Assembly (NCBI RefSeq): GCF_900112285.1
Contig: NZ_FOKZ01000015.1
Span: 1 to 64,000 of the forward strand
Length of the DNA: 64,000 bases
From: Polaromonas sp. OV174
GTDB taxonomy: Bacteria; Pseudomonadota; Gammaproteobacteria; Burkholderiales; Burkholderiaceae_C
Direction of reading: 5' to 3'
How positions within the stretch are numbered: position 1 is the stretch's first letter; every line of letters begins with the position of its first letter. Below are positions 9,088 through 16,304 of this stretch, piece after piece. The translations under genes and the position numbers were made by a program. Below the pieces are notes generated by a model. It was not told the origin of the DNA. It saw nothing but the letters and a program-made list of their open reading frames with translations, and did not search any database.

Positions 9088-9429
9088 TCAACAGGTGGTG
9101 CAGCCGGCGTCGCCGGCCACTTCGCAGGCGCCGCCCTGACAGCAATGCTCGGTCAGGTAGCCCAGCAGGGCGTTCATCTGGTCAAAATTGGCGCGGTAAA
9201 TCAGGTTGCGGCCGCGTGGCTCGCTGCTGACCAGGCCTGAATAGGTCAGCTCTTTCAGGTGAAATGACAGCGCACTGGGGGCCACGACCAGTTGTTCGGC
9301 AATCGCGCCCGGCGTCAGTCCATCGGGTCCGGCGACCACCAAGGCGCGGAAGGTGCGCAGGCGCTGAGCCTGCGCCAGCGCGGCGAGGGCTTTGAGGGCC
9401 AAATTTTCATCCAGAGATTTAATTTCCAT
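9088..9429 (-). CDS. arsR: Arsenic-responsive repressor ArsR
   Basis: A 113-residue winged-helix SmtB/ArsR repressor. The recognition helix region reads VAPSALSFHLKELTYSGLV (about 49-67), and the wing is PRGRNLIYRAN. The inducer site is not the CVC type of plasmid R773. Instead Cys96, Cys97 and Cys102 (EHCCQGGAC) match the C-terminal triad described for Acidithiobacillus ferrooxidans ArsR, with two more cysteines at 110 and 113. It should repress itself, arsB and the divergent arsC2-arsH from a palindrome (9429-9450) that abuts its own start codon. No ribosome site fits before ATG 9429, which suggests a leaderless mRNA. Confidence 0.93.
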   Translation of the reverse strand: MEIKSLDENLALKALAALAQAQRLRTFRALVVAGPDGLTPGAIAEQLVVAPSALSFHLKELTYSGLVSSEPRGRNLIYRANFDQMNALLGYLTEHCCQGGACEVAGDAGCTTC

Positions 9430-9450
9430 AGTTCAAATATAATTGAACTA
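9429..9450. promoter_or_regulatory. ArsR operator between arsR and arsC2
   Basis: A perfect inverted repeat, TAGTTCAA - 6 bases - TTGAACTA. It overlaps the -10 elements of both divergent promoters (TATAAT at 9438-9443 for arsC2; TATATT read on the minus strand at 9436-9441 for arsR), so one bound ArsR dimer would shut both directions. Confidence 0.8.
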
Positions 9451-9464
9451 TCGAATCAATGCAA
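9436..9464 (-). promoter_or_regulatory. arsR promoter, predicted leaderless start
   Basis: On the minus strand TTGCAT (9464-9459) is followed after exactly 17 bases by TATATT (9441-9436), and the arsR ATG comes 6 bases later. Transcription would therefore start at or next to the A of the start codon. Confidence 0.65.
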
Positions 9465-9483
9465 TTCCAACAAGGAAGAACCG

Positions 9484-9915
9484 ATGTCTGACATCACGAT
9501 TTATCACAACCCGCGCTGCGGCACCTCGCGCAACACCTTGGCGCTGATCCGCAATACCGGTGCCGAGCCCGAGGTGATTGAATACCTGCTCGCGCCGCCC
9601 AGCCGGGAAACCCTGCAGGCGCTGATTGCCCAGATGGCGCTGCCGGTGCGCGAGATGATGCGGCGCAAGGAAAAGCTTTATGAGGAGCTCCAGCTGGACA
9701 ACCCGGCGCTCAGCGACGACGCGCTGATCGATGCCATGCTGGCCCATCCCATTCTGATCAACCGGCCCATCGTGGTGACCCCGCTGGGCACGCGCCTGTG
9801 CCGCCCCTCGGAAGCGGTGCTCGATATCCTGCCTTCGCCGCAGCGCGCCGCCTTTGCCAAGGAAGATGGCGAAATGGTGATCAACGAGCGGGGTGAGCGT
9901 GTTGCTGGTCGCTGA
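9484..9915 (+). CDS. arsC: Arsenate reductase, glutaredoxin-dependent (ArsC), copy 2
   Basis: A 143-residue ArsC with the standard active site [11 protein letters not shown] (Cys12, Thr14) and arginines 60, 94 and 107. It reduces arsenate so that ArsB can export arsenite. I chose ATG 9484 because AAGGAAGA lies 6-13 bases ahead and the protein then starts like its paralogue. An upstream in-frame start at 9292 would run through the operator and arsR. It is first in an ArsR-controlled unit with arsH, which overlaps its end by 23 bases. It is nearly identical to copy 1 at 7123, so recent duplication or gene conversion is likely. Confidence 0.94.
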   Translation: MSDITIYHNPRCGTSRNTLALIRNTGAEPEVIEYLLAPPSRETLQALIAQMALPVREMMRRKEKLYEELQLDNPALSDDALIDAMLAHPILINRPIVVTPLGTRLCRPSEAVLDILPSPQRAAFAKEDGEMVINERGERVAGR

Positions 9916-10633
9916 TCGTCTGGCTGCAGAGCTTCCCAACATCGATCCGGCGCTATTTGCCGCGCCGACCAGCGCAGCGCTGAAGAGCGCCACGCCCAGC
10001 ACGCACGCGCCGCGCATCCTGCTGCTCTATGGCTCGGTGCGCGAGCGCTCCTATAGCCGGCTGGTCAGCGAGGAGGCCGCACGCTTGCTGCGCGCCATGG
10101 GTGCCGAGACCCGGACCTTTGACCCCAGCGGCCTGCCTTTGCCCGATGACGCGCCGGATTCGCATCCTAAAGTGCAGCAGCTGCGGCAACTGGCGCAATG
10201 GGCCGAAGGCATGGTCTGGACCTCACCCGAACGTCACGGCGCCATGACCGGCATCATGAAAGCGCAAATCGACTGGATTCCGCTGGCCGATGGCGCCGTG
10301 CGCCCGACCCAGGGCAAAACGCTGGCCGTGATGCAGGTCTCGGGCGGCTCGCAGTCTTTTAATGCCGTCAACCAGATGCGGGTGCTGGGCCGCTGGATGC
10401 GCATGCTGACGATTCCCAACCAGTCGTCGGTGGCCAAGGCTTTTCAGGAGTTTGACGAGGCCGGCCGCATGCATCCCTCGGCCTATTACGACCGGGTGGT
10501 CGACGTGATGGAAGAGCTGCTGAAGTTCACCTTGCTGACGCGTGACGTTTCGCCCCAGCTGGTGAACCGCTACAGCGAGCGCAAGGAGAGTGCCGAGGCG
10601 CTGTCCAAACGCGTGAATCAGCGCGCACTGTAG
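9893..10633 (+). CDS. arsH: ArsH, NADPH-dependent FMN reductase (arsenic resistance)
   Basis: The 246-residue flavodoxin-like protein carries the FMN loop [14 protein letters not shown] (about 43-56), the [21 protein letters not shown] segment and [21 protein letters not shown], all typical of ArsH. ArsH proteins are FMN quinone/flavin reductases, and several oxidise trivalent methyl- or aryl-arsenicals to less toxic pentavalent forms. The start is a GTG inside arsC2 (9893; GTG 9899 is an alternative), giving a 23-base overlap and probable translational coupling. It is the last gene of the ars locus; an R1 repeat follows. Confidence 0.93.
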   Translation: MSVLLVADRLAAELPNIDPALFAAPTSAALKSATPSTHAPRILLLYGSVRERSYSRLVSEEAARLLRAMGAETRTFDPSGLPLPDDAPDSHPKVQQLRQLAQWAEGMVWTSPERHGAMTGIMKAQIDWIPLADGAVRPTQGKTLAVMQVSGGSQSFNAVNQMRVLGRWMRMLTIPNQSSVAKAFQEFDEAGRMHPSAYYDRVVDVMEELLKFTLLTRDVSPQLVNRYSERKESAEALSKRVNQRAL

Positions 10634-10642
10634 CGCTATCCC

Positions 10643-10710
10643 GAATTTTTAAGCCTTTTAGGCCTCTAGCGCAATAGAGGCGGGCGCAGGAGGCTTCTAT
10701 TTTGATAGCA
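10643..10710 (-). repeat. R1 palindromic repeat
   Basis: Read on the minus strand: GCTATCAAAATAGAAGC, then TGCGCCCGCCT and GCTAGAGGCCTAAAAGGCTT. It lies directly after arsH and before the Pho-box region, between transcription units. Confidence 0.8.
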
Positions 10711-10740
10711 ATTCTGTGGCCCGTCGGACCCGCCTGGCGG

Positions 10741-10780
10741 CTGTCACACAACTGCCATTGAACTGACACGAGGCCGTCAC
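10741..10780 (+). promoter_or_regulatory. Pho box (PhoB binding site), four tandem units
   Basis: The 7-mers CTGTCAC, CTGCCAT, CTGACAC and CCGTCAC start at 10741, 10752, 10763 and 10774, exactly 11 bases apart. This is the spacing of PhoB half-sites (consensus CTGTCAT). phoB and phoR lie in the same window. It drives the transcript entering 10804-11082 and possibly olsB. Confidence 0.75.
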
Positions 10781-10803
10781 CACAGGCTTTCAGAATTCCT
10801 CCC

Positions 10804-11082
10804 ATGAGCTACACCATGGAGCATGCAATGGGAATGAATTTGAACTCAGCAACCGAGCGACACCAGCCTGGCGCAGGCCTGGGTCATGCCGCCAGCGCCG
10901 TCATGCAAGATCTTGAGCGGCAGCGCCTGCGCATACTGCGCTGCACGGCGCAGGCCATGGCCAGCAGCCCGGGCGGCCTGCGCTTCAAGGCTGGCACCCG
11001 ACCCTGGCTGGTCGGGCTGGGCGCTGCTTTGCCGGTGTCTGGCCGGGGCGCAAGCGCCGCCTTGGCGGTCAGCGCCGATTGA
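10804..11082 (+). CDS. Hypothetical small protein downstream of a Pho box
   Basis: I do not recognise this 92-residue frame. It has no clear domain; the middle is Ala/Arg-rich (VMQDLERQRLRILRCTAQAM could form an amphipathic helix) and it ends in ASAALAVSAD. Several in-frame ATGs cluster at the start. ATG 10828 has GGAG at a good distance (10818-10821) and would give 84 residues. In its favour it sits between a strong Pho-box array (10741-10780) and an intrinsic terminator (11099-11121), like a short transcript of its own. Against it, codon content is not distinctive. It could be a phosphate-starvation peptide, or only a leader of olsB. Confidence 0.4.
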   Translation: MSYTMEHAMGMNLNSATERHQPGAGLGHAASAVMQDLERQRLRILRCTAQAMASSPGGLRFKAGTRPWLVGLGAALPVSGRGASAALAVSAD

Positions 11083-11098
11083 GAAACAACACTTTTTG

Positions 11099-11121
11099 AG
11101 CCCCTGCAACGGGGCTTTTTT
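11099..11121 (+). terminator. Intrinsic terminator or attenuator before olsB
   Basis: AGCCCC - TGCAAC - GGGGCT followed by a run of six T. It lies 81 bases before the olsB start, so Pho-box transcription would end here unless it is read through. Confidence 0.8.
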
Positions 11122-11201
11122 ACGACCCCATACGACCCCATTGCGGCGCGTGCTTCGGCGTGGCGCCGCGTGTCGAGACCCGCACACAACAAGGACTTGC
11201 C

Positions 11202-12062
11202 ATGAAAGAATTGCCCAACCCCACCTTCGCCCTGTCGCCGGTCGCGATGCCACGGGGGTCACTTCATCAAAGCTCTCATGCAGTCGGTTCAGCTTCTGCC
11301 ACCCATGCCGTGGGGGCTGCCGTGGGGAAAATCTCGGTCGGCTGGGCCAGGCACCAGGACGAGGTCAGGCAGGCGCAGCGCCTGAGGTACCAGGTGTTTG
11401 CGCTGGAAATGGGGGCCAGGCTACCGAAAACCCTGGCCGGCCATGACATCGACCTGTTTGATGATTTTTGCGAGCACTTGCTGGTGCGCGACCTGGCCAG
11501 CCAGGAGGTGATTGGCACTTATCGCGTGCTCACGCCAACCCAGGCCAGGCGCGTCGGCAGCACCTATAGCGACACCGAATTTGATCTGACCCGGCTGCGC
11601 AGCTTGCGCGAGCGCATGGTCGAGCTGGGCCGCAGCTGCGTGCATGCCGAGCACCGGCACGGCGGCGTGATTCTGGCCTTGTGGGGGGCGCTGGCCGAGT
11701 TCATGACGCGCAACCAGCTCGACACCATGATTGGCTGCGCCAGCATTCCCATGCAGCACCAAGGCGTGTCTGGCGGCCACGCGGCGGCCAGCATCTGGCG
11801 CCAGCTGCGGCAAACCCATCTGGCGCCCATCGAGTACCGCGTCACGCCGCGCCTGGCCTTGCCGGTGGAGCAGCTCGACGATTCGCTGGCGGTGGAAGCG
11901 CCAGCGCTGATCAAGGGCTATTTGCGCCTGGGCGCCAAGGTGCTCGGTGCGCCGGCCTGGGATCCGGATTTCAACTCGGCCGATCTGCCCATGATGATGC
12001 GCATCCGGGATTTGCCGCCGCGCTATCTGAAACATTTCTCCGCCAACCCGGCACAGACCTGA
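11202..12062 (+). CDS. olsB: L-ornithine N-alpha-acyltransferase OlsB (GNAT type)
   Basis: This 286-residue protein belongs to the acyl-ACP-using branch of GNAT acyltransferases. It has the signature run LRYQVFALEMGA, DDFCEHLLVRD, VIGTYRVLTP, VELGRSCVHAEHR and IGCASIPMQH. OlsB joins a 3-hydroxyacyl chain to ornithine, the first step of ornithine lipids, which replace phospholipids when phosphate is scarce. No olsA acyltransferase is in the window. ATG 11202 has AAGGA upstream; the track start at 11160 would lack this. A Pho-box array lies 420 bases upstream with a terminator between, and ppk with its own Pho box follows. That context supports a phosphate-starvation role. Confidence 0.85.
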   Translation: MKELPNPTFALSPVAMPRGSLHQSSHAVGSASATHAVGAAVGKISVGWARHQDEVRQAQRLRYQVFALEMGARLPKTLAGHDIDLFDDFCEHLLVRDLASQEVIGTYRVLTPTQARRVGSTYSDTEFDLTRLRSLRERMVELGRSCVHAEHRHGGVILALWGALAEFMTRNQLDTMIGCASIPMQHQGVSGGHAAASIWRQLRQTHLAPIEYRVTPRLALPVEQLDDSLAVEAPALIKGYLRLGAKVLGAPAWDPDFNSADLPMMMRIRDLPPRYLKHFSANPAQT

Positions 12063-12082
12063 TCAGGGGCATCTGCAAGGCA

Positions 12083-12122
12083 CTGTCACACCCTTGTCAT
12101 ATAGCTGACAAACACTTGAGCA
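12083..12122 (+). promoter_or_regulatory. Pho box upstream of ppk
   Basis: The 7-mers CTGTCAC (12083), TTGTCAT (12094), CTGACAA (12105) and TTGAGCA (12116) recur at 11-base spacing, the first three being good PhoB half-sites. A possible -10 (TACGAT, 12141-12146) lies just before the ppk start at 12154, leaving almost no leader. Confidence 0.7.
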
Positions 12123-12153
12123 TTCCTTTGACCGCAAGGCTACGATCTTGTTA

Positions 12154-14256
12154 ATGCCCACTACACCCGCCTCGGTGGCCGCGGCCGCGCCGCCGGTCCA
12201 GTTTCTGGACCGAGATCACAGCCTGCTTGCCTTTAACGAGCGGGTGCTGGACTGGGCCACGCGGGCCGGGGTGCCGCTGCTGGAGCGCCTGCGTTTCCTG
12301 TGCATCGTGTCGTCCAATCTTGACGAGTTTTTTGAGGTGCGCAGCGCACCCCACCTGACCGCGGCCGAAGCCAGCGAGCAAAAAGGCCTGTACACGGCCC
12401 AGTCCTATAAGGCGCTGTCGGTCACGGTGCACGAGTTGGTGGCGCGCCAGTACGCGCTTTACAACGATGAGCTGCTGCCGGCGTTTGCGGCGCATGGCAT
12501 ACGGATTCTTTCTCACGGTGAGCGCGATGCGGCCCAGCGGCGCTGGGTCAGGGATTATTTCGAGCGCGAGGTGCGGCCGCTGCTGATTCCGGTCGGACTG
12601 GATCCCTCCCACCCCTTTCCCCAGGTCGCCAACAAGTCGCTCAACTTCATCGTCCGCCTGGGTGGTCAGGATGCTTTTGGCCGCGAAAACGACATTGCCA
12701 TCGTCAAGGTGCCACGGGTCTTGCCGCGCCTGATACGCATGCCAAGCCATGGCAGTGACAAGCGCCGGCTCTTCGTGTCGCTGTCCAGCGTCATTCGGGC
12801 CCATCTGGCCGAGCTGTTCAGCGGGCGCAAGGTGGAGCAGTTCTCGCAGTTTCGCCTGACCCGGCATTCGGATCTGGCGGTCGATGAAGACGACGTGAAA
12901 AACCTGCGGACCGCCCTGCGCCTGGGTCTGGAGCAGCGCCACTATGGCCAGGCGGTGCGGCTGGAGGTGTCGGCCAGCTGTTCCGACTACCTGGCCGGCT
13001 TTCTGCTCAAGCAGTTCGGGCTGCCGGCGCTGGCCATGTACCGCGTTCATGGCCCGGTCAACCTGGTGCGGCTCAACCAGTTGGTCGATCTGGTCAACGA
13101 CCCCAAGCTGCTGTTTCCACACTACAGTGCCTGCTATCCGACGCAGCTCACGCCCGGTCAATCCTTTTTCGAACGCCTCAAGCAGGGCGATGTCTCCATC
13201 CATCAGCCCTTTGAAAGCTTTGACGGCGTGCTGGCCTTTTTGCGCGAGGCGGTCAACGACCCGCAAGTGCTGGCGATACGGCAAACCATTTACCGCACCG
13301 GCACCAATTCCGAGCTCATGGTGCTGCTGCGGGAGGCCGTGCGGCGTGGCAAGGAAGTCACCGTGGTGGTGGAGTTGAAGGCGCGTTTTGATGAGGAAGC
13401 CAACATCAACTGGGCCGAAATGCTGGAGTCGATAGGCGCCCAGGTGGTCTACGGCGTGCTGGGGCTCAAGACCCACGCCAAGATGCTGCTGGTGACCCGG
13501 CGCGAGGGCCGGCATCTCAAGCGCTACGCTCACCTGTCCACCGGCAACTACAACCCAGCCACGGCCCGCTTGTATACCGATGTCAGCTACCTGACGGCCG
13601 ATCCCTTGCTGACCTCGGACATCGACAATGTGTTTGTCCATCTGGCCAGCCAGAGCCGCTTGCCGAAATTGAACCATTTGCTGCTGGCGCCGTTTCAGCT
13701 GCAGCGCAAGCTGCTGGAGAAAATCGATGCGCTGGGCCAGGCCGCCCTGCAGGGCAAGGACACGCGTATCGTGGCCAAGATGAATTCGCTGACCGACGAA
13801 GACCTGATGCGGGCCTTGGTCAGGGCCGGGCAGTGTGGCGTGAAGATTGACCTGATCGTGCGCGGTGCCTGCATGCTGCCGGCGCAGGTGCCTGGCATCA
13901 CCGACAACATCCGCGTGCGCTCGGTGATTGGCCGCTTTCTGGAACATACGCGGGTGTTTTATTTCCGTCAGGCCGAGGAAGAAAGCCTATATTTGTCCAG
14001 CGCCGACTGGATGAACCGCAACATGCTGCGCCGCATCGAGCTGGCCTGGCCGGTGACCGACCCGGTGCTGCGTCAGCGCATCATTGATGAGTGCCTGGTC
14101 GCCTATCTGCACGATGGGACCGATGCCTGGGACATGCAGCCCGACGGCAGCTATGTGCGGGCGAATCCGGCCGACCCGGCGCAGCGCCACGGGGCGCAGG
14201 CGGCGCTGATGGCACGCTATTCGGCCATTCAGTCCCCCACGCAAGGAGAGGGCTAA
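12154..14256 (+). CDS. ppk: Polyphosphate kinase 1
   Basis: The 700-residue PPK1 reversibly transfers the terminal phosphate of ATP to polyphosphate at the membrane. The N-terminal domain begins FLDRDHSLLAFNERVLDWA, and the middle has FCIVSSNLDEFFEVR-type sequence (LRFLCIVSSNLDEFFEV). The two phospholipase-D-like domains carry the catalytic histidines, H441 in LKTHAKMLLV (phosphorylated) and H460 in YAHLSTGNYN, and the nucleotide-site ending DWMNRNMLRRIE. ATG 12154 is preferred over the in-frame TTG at 12148. It is followed within 4 bases by sixA, and a Pho box lies 30-70 bases upstream, so induction at low phosphate is likely. Confidence 0.95.
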   Translation: MPTTPASVAAAAPPVQFLDRDHSLLAFNERVLDWATRAGVPLLERLRFLCIVSSNLDEFFEVRSAPHLTAAEASEQKGLYTAQSYKALSVTVHELVARQYALYNDELLPAFAAHGIRILSHGERDAAQRRWVRDYFEREVRPLLIPVGLDPSHPFPQVANKSLNFIVRLGGQDAFGRENDIAIVKVPRVLPRLIRMPSHGSDKRRLFVSLSSVIRAHLAELFSGRKVEQFSQFRLTRHSDLAVDEDDVKNLRTALRLGLEQRHYGQAVRLEVSASCSDYLAGFLLKQFGLPALAMYRVHGPVNLVRLNQLVDLVNDPKLLFPHYSACYPTQLTPGQSFFERLKQGDVSIHQPFESFDGVLAFLREAVNDPQVLAIRQTIYRTGTNSELMVLLREAVRRGKEVTVVVELKARFDEEANINWAEMLESIGAQVVYGVLGLKTHAKMLLVTRREGRHLKRYAHLSTGNYNPATARLYTDVSYLTADPLLTSDIDNVFVHLASQSRLPKLNHLLLAPFQLQRKLLEKIDALGQAALQGKDTRIVAKMNSLTDEDLMRALVRAGQCGVKIDLIVRGACMLPAQVPGITDNIRVRSVIGRFLEHTRVFYFRQAEEESLYLSSADWMNRNMLRRIELAWPVTDPVLRQRIIDECLVAYLHDGTDAWDMQPDGSYVRANPADPAQRHGAQAALMARYSAIQSPTQGEG

Positions 14257-14259
14257 ATC

Positions 14260-14733
14260 ATGGACCTGATTTTGTGGCGCCATGCCGAAGCCGAAGAGGC
14301 GAGTGGCGGCGATGAGCATGGCGAGCTTGATCTGTTGCGGCCACTGACCTCGCGCGGCGAGAAACAGGCGCTGCGCATGGCCGGCTGGCTGGACCGGCAA
14401 CTGCCCGAAGGGGCGCGCATTCTGGTGAGTCCGGCCAGGCGCTGCGAGCAGACGGCGCTGGCGCTGGGGCGCAAATACAAGATCAAGCCGGAACTGGCCC
14501 CCGGTGCCAGTGCGGCGCAGTTGCTGGAGCTGGTGCAATGGCCGCAGGGAAAATCGCTGATTCTGCTGGTAGGCCACCAGCCGACGCTGGGGCAGACCAT
14601 TGCCCAGTTGCTGGGCTTGCAAGACAGCGATTGCCCGGTCAAAAAAGGCTCGTTGTGGTGGCTGCGCAGCCGGGACCGCGAGGGCCACAGCAAGACCGTC
14701 GTGGTGACGGTGCAGTCGCCTGAAGTATTGTGA
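14260..14733 (+). CDS. sixA: Phosphohistidine phosphatase SixA
   Basis: A 157-residue histidine phosphatase. The catalytic motif is RHAEAE (residues 7-12), the second arginine is in LVSPARRCEQTA and the second histidine in LVGHQPTLGQ. That is the SixA pattern, shorter than phosphoglycerate mutases. E. coli SixA removes phosphate from phosphohistidine in signalling and PTS-Ntr proteins. Its place 3 bases after ppk, whose intermediate is a phosphohistidine, and facing ppx invites the idea of a link to polyphosphate control; that is inference. ATG 14260 follows GGAGAGGG. It is convergent with ppx, with 3 bases between stops and no terminator. Confidence 0.88.
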   Translation: MDLILWRHAEAEEASGGDEHGELDLLRPLTSRGEKQALRMAGWLDRQLPEGARILVSPARRCEQTALALGRKYKIKPELAPGASAAQLLELVQWPQGKSLILLVGHQPTLGQTIAQLLGLQDSDCPVKKGSLWWLRSRDREGHSKTVVVTVQSPEVL

Positions 14734-14736
14734 GTT

Positions 14737-16236
14737 TCAGAGCCCGGCCAGCGCCAGGGTCCAGGGGGTTTTTTGCCAGGCCAGCACTTCTTCCTGCAGC
14801 AGATAGGCCGACTGCGGATAGGCCTGGGCCCAGCCGCTGCGGCAGTTCAGGACAAAAAACAGCGCCGGTTCGGCACCGGACTCCAGCTGCAGGCCCTTGA
14901 GCTCGGGCTCGCGCCTGGCGTGGCACAAGATGATGGCCAAGCGCAGGCAAAGCAGTTGCTGGATCAGCTCGCGGTCGGCGAAGTCGGCTTCCAGCTTGCG
15001 TAGTTTGCCGCGCTGCCCCAGCACCAGCAGGCTGAGCCGGTGCAGCTCGGGCTGGGCGAAGCCGGGCGCATCGGCATTGTCCAGAATATAGGCTCCATGC
15101 TTGTGATAGTCGCTGTGTGAAATCTGGCAGCCAATTTCATGGAGTTGCGCGGCCCAATCGAGTTTGCGCTGCAGCCGGCTCGACTCAAGGCGGGGCATGC
15201 CGACGCGCGCCATCACAAACAGCTGCTGCGCGACCTTGCTGACACGCTGGGCTTGCGCCGCATCGGCATTGAATTTGGCCGTCAGGCGCTGCACCGTGGT
15301 GGAACGCAAATCGGTCTGCTCATGTTCGCGATCCAGCAGGTCATAGAGCACGCCGTGGCGTAACGCGCCTTGCGCCGCTTCAATGCGCTCTATGCCCAGC
15401 AGGTCAAACACCGCCCGCAGCACGCTGACGCCACCGCCTATGACGGCGCGCCGGTCTTCCTTCATGCCGTCGATCTTCAGTCGTTCGGCGCTTTGCGCCT
15501 TGAGCAGGCGCTCCAGCAGCCAGTCCAGTCCCGCGCGGGTGACGGCGCCGGGCGGCCAGCCGGCAGCCGCCAGCACGTCGCCGACGGCGCCTATGGTGCC
15601 GGACGAGCCGTAAGCGGCATCCCACTGGCCAGCGCGGTAGGTATCAAAGGCCTCGTCGAGCACCGCCTTGGCGGCGATTTCGGCCATTTCGAAAGCGTGG
15701 GCGCTGAACTGCCCGTAGGCAAAATACTTCATCGACCAGGTCACGCTGCCGACGTTGTAGGACTCCATGGTCTGCGCTTCAAGGCCCTTGCCCAGAATCA
15801 TTTCGGTGGAGCGTCCGCCTATGTCCACCACCAGCCGGCGTTCGTTAGACTGCGGCAGCAACTGGGCCACACCCTGATAAATCAGCCGGGCTTCTTCGCG
15901 ACCGGAAATCACGTCAATCGGAAAGCCCAGGATTTTGTTGGCCTGGGCCAGAAATTCCTCGCGATTTTGCGCTTCGCGCAAGGTTTGGGTGGCCACCGCT
16001 CTGACCTGTTTTTTGGGGAAACCGGCCAGCCGCTCGCCGAAGCGGGCCAGACAGTCCCAGCCGCGCTGCATGGCTTCCGGCGTGAGATTGCGCTCGGCAT
16101 CCAGCCCGTTGCCCTGGCGGACGGTTTCCTTGAGGTATTCGGTGCGGTGTATGCGACCATGGTCAAGGCGGCCAATTTCAAGGCGAAAGCTGTTGGAGCC
16201 CAAGTCCACAGCCGCGAGCAGCGTTCCGTTTTGCAT
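14737..16236 (-). CDS. ppx: Exopolyphosphatase (Ppx/GppA family)
   Basis: The 499-residue member of the actin-like ASKHA Ppx/GppA family cleaves phosphate from polyphosphate ends, or pppGpp to ppGpp. The first phosphate loop is VDLGSNSFRLEIGRL (residues 10-24), and the catalytic acidic residue region is ISGREEARLIYQGV. The second loop is LVVDIGGRSTEMILGKG, and the C-terminal HD-like helical domain has LHEIGCQISHSDYHKHGAYIL. The length fits Ppx rather than short Ppx2 forms. The convergent placement with ppk-sixA puts synthesis and breakdown of polyphosphate side by side. ATG start at 16236. Confidence 0.92.
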   Translation of the reverse strand: MQNGTLLAAVDLGSNSFRLEIGRLDHGRIHRTEYLKETVRQGNGLDAERNLTPEAMQRGWDCLARFGERLAGFPKKQVRAVATQTLREAQNREEFLAQANKILGFPIDVISGREEARLIYQGVAQLLPQSNERRLVVDIGGRSTEMILGKGLEAQTMESYNVGSVTWSMKYFAYGQFSAHAFEMAEIAAKAVLDEAFDTYRAGQWDAAYGSSGTIGAVGDVLAAAGWPPGAVTRAGLDWLLERLLKAQSAERLKIDGMKEDRRAVIGGGVSVLRAVFDLLGIERIEAAQGALRHGVLYDLLDREHEQTDLRSTTVQRLTAKFNADAAQAQRVSKVAQQLFVMARVGMPRLESSRLQRKLDWAAQLHEIGCQISHSDYHKHGAYILDNADAPGFAQPELHRLSLLVLGQRGKLRKLEADFADRELIQQLLCLRLAIILCHARREPELKGLQLESGAEPALFFVLNCRSGWAQAYPQSAYLLQEEVLAWQKTPWTLALAGL

Positions 16237-16304
16237 GTCAGGGTTTCTTGTGAAGGCTCAGCATAGCATTTGGCATGCGTGCCATAGCCGCGCCGGCGCT
16301 GGCT

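Noticed and set aside
12128..12154. ppk as a leaderless gene
   Set aside because: TACGAT is a poor -10 and an AAGG lies 15 bases before the ATG; the case is weaker than for arsR.
12151..13947. 598-codon minus-strand frame opposite ppk
   Set aside because: Shadow frame with His/Gln-rich composition; ppk has all catalytic residues.
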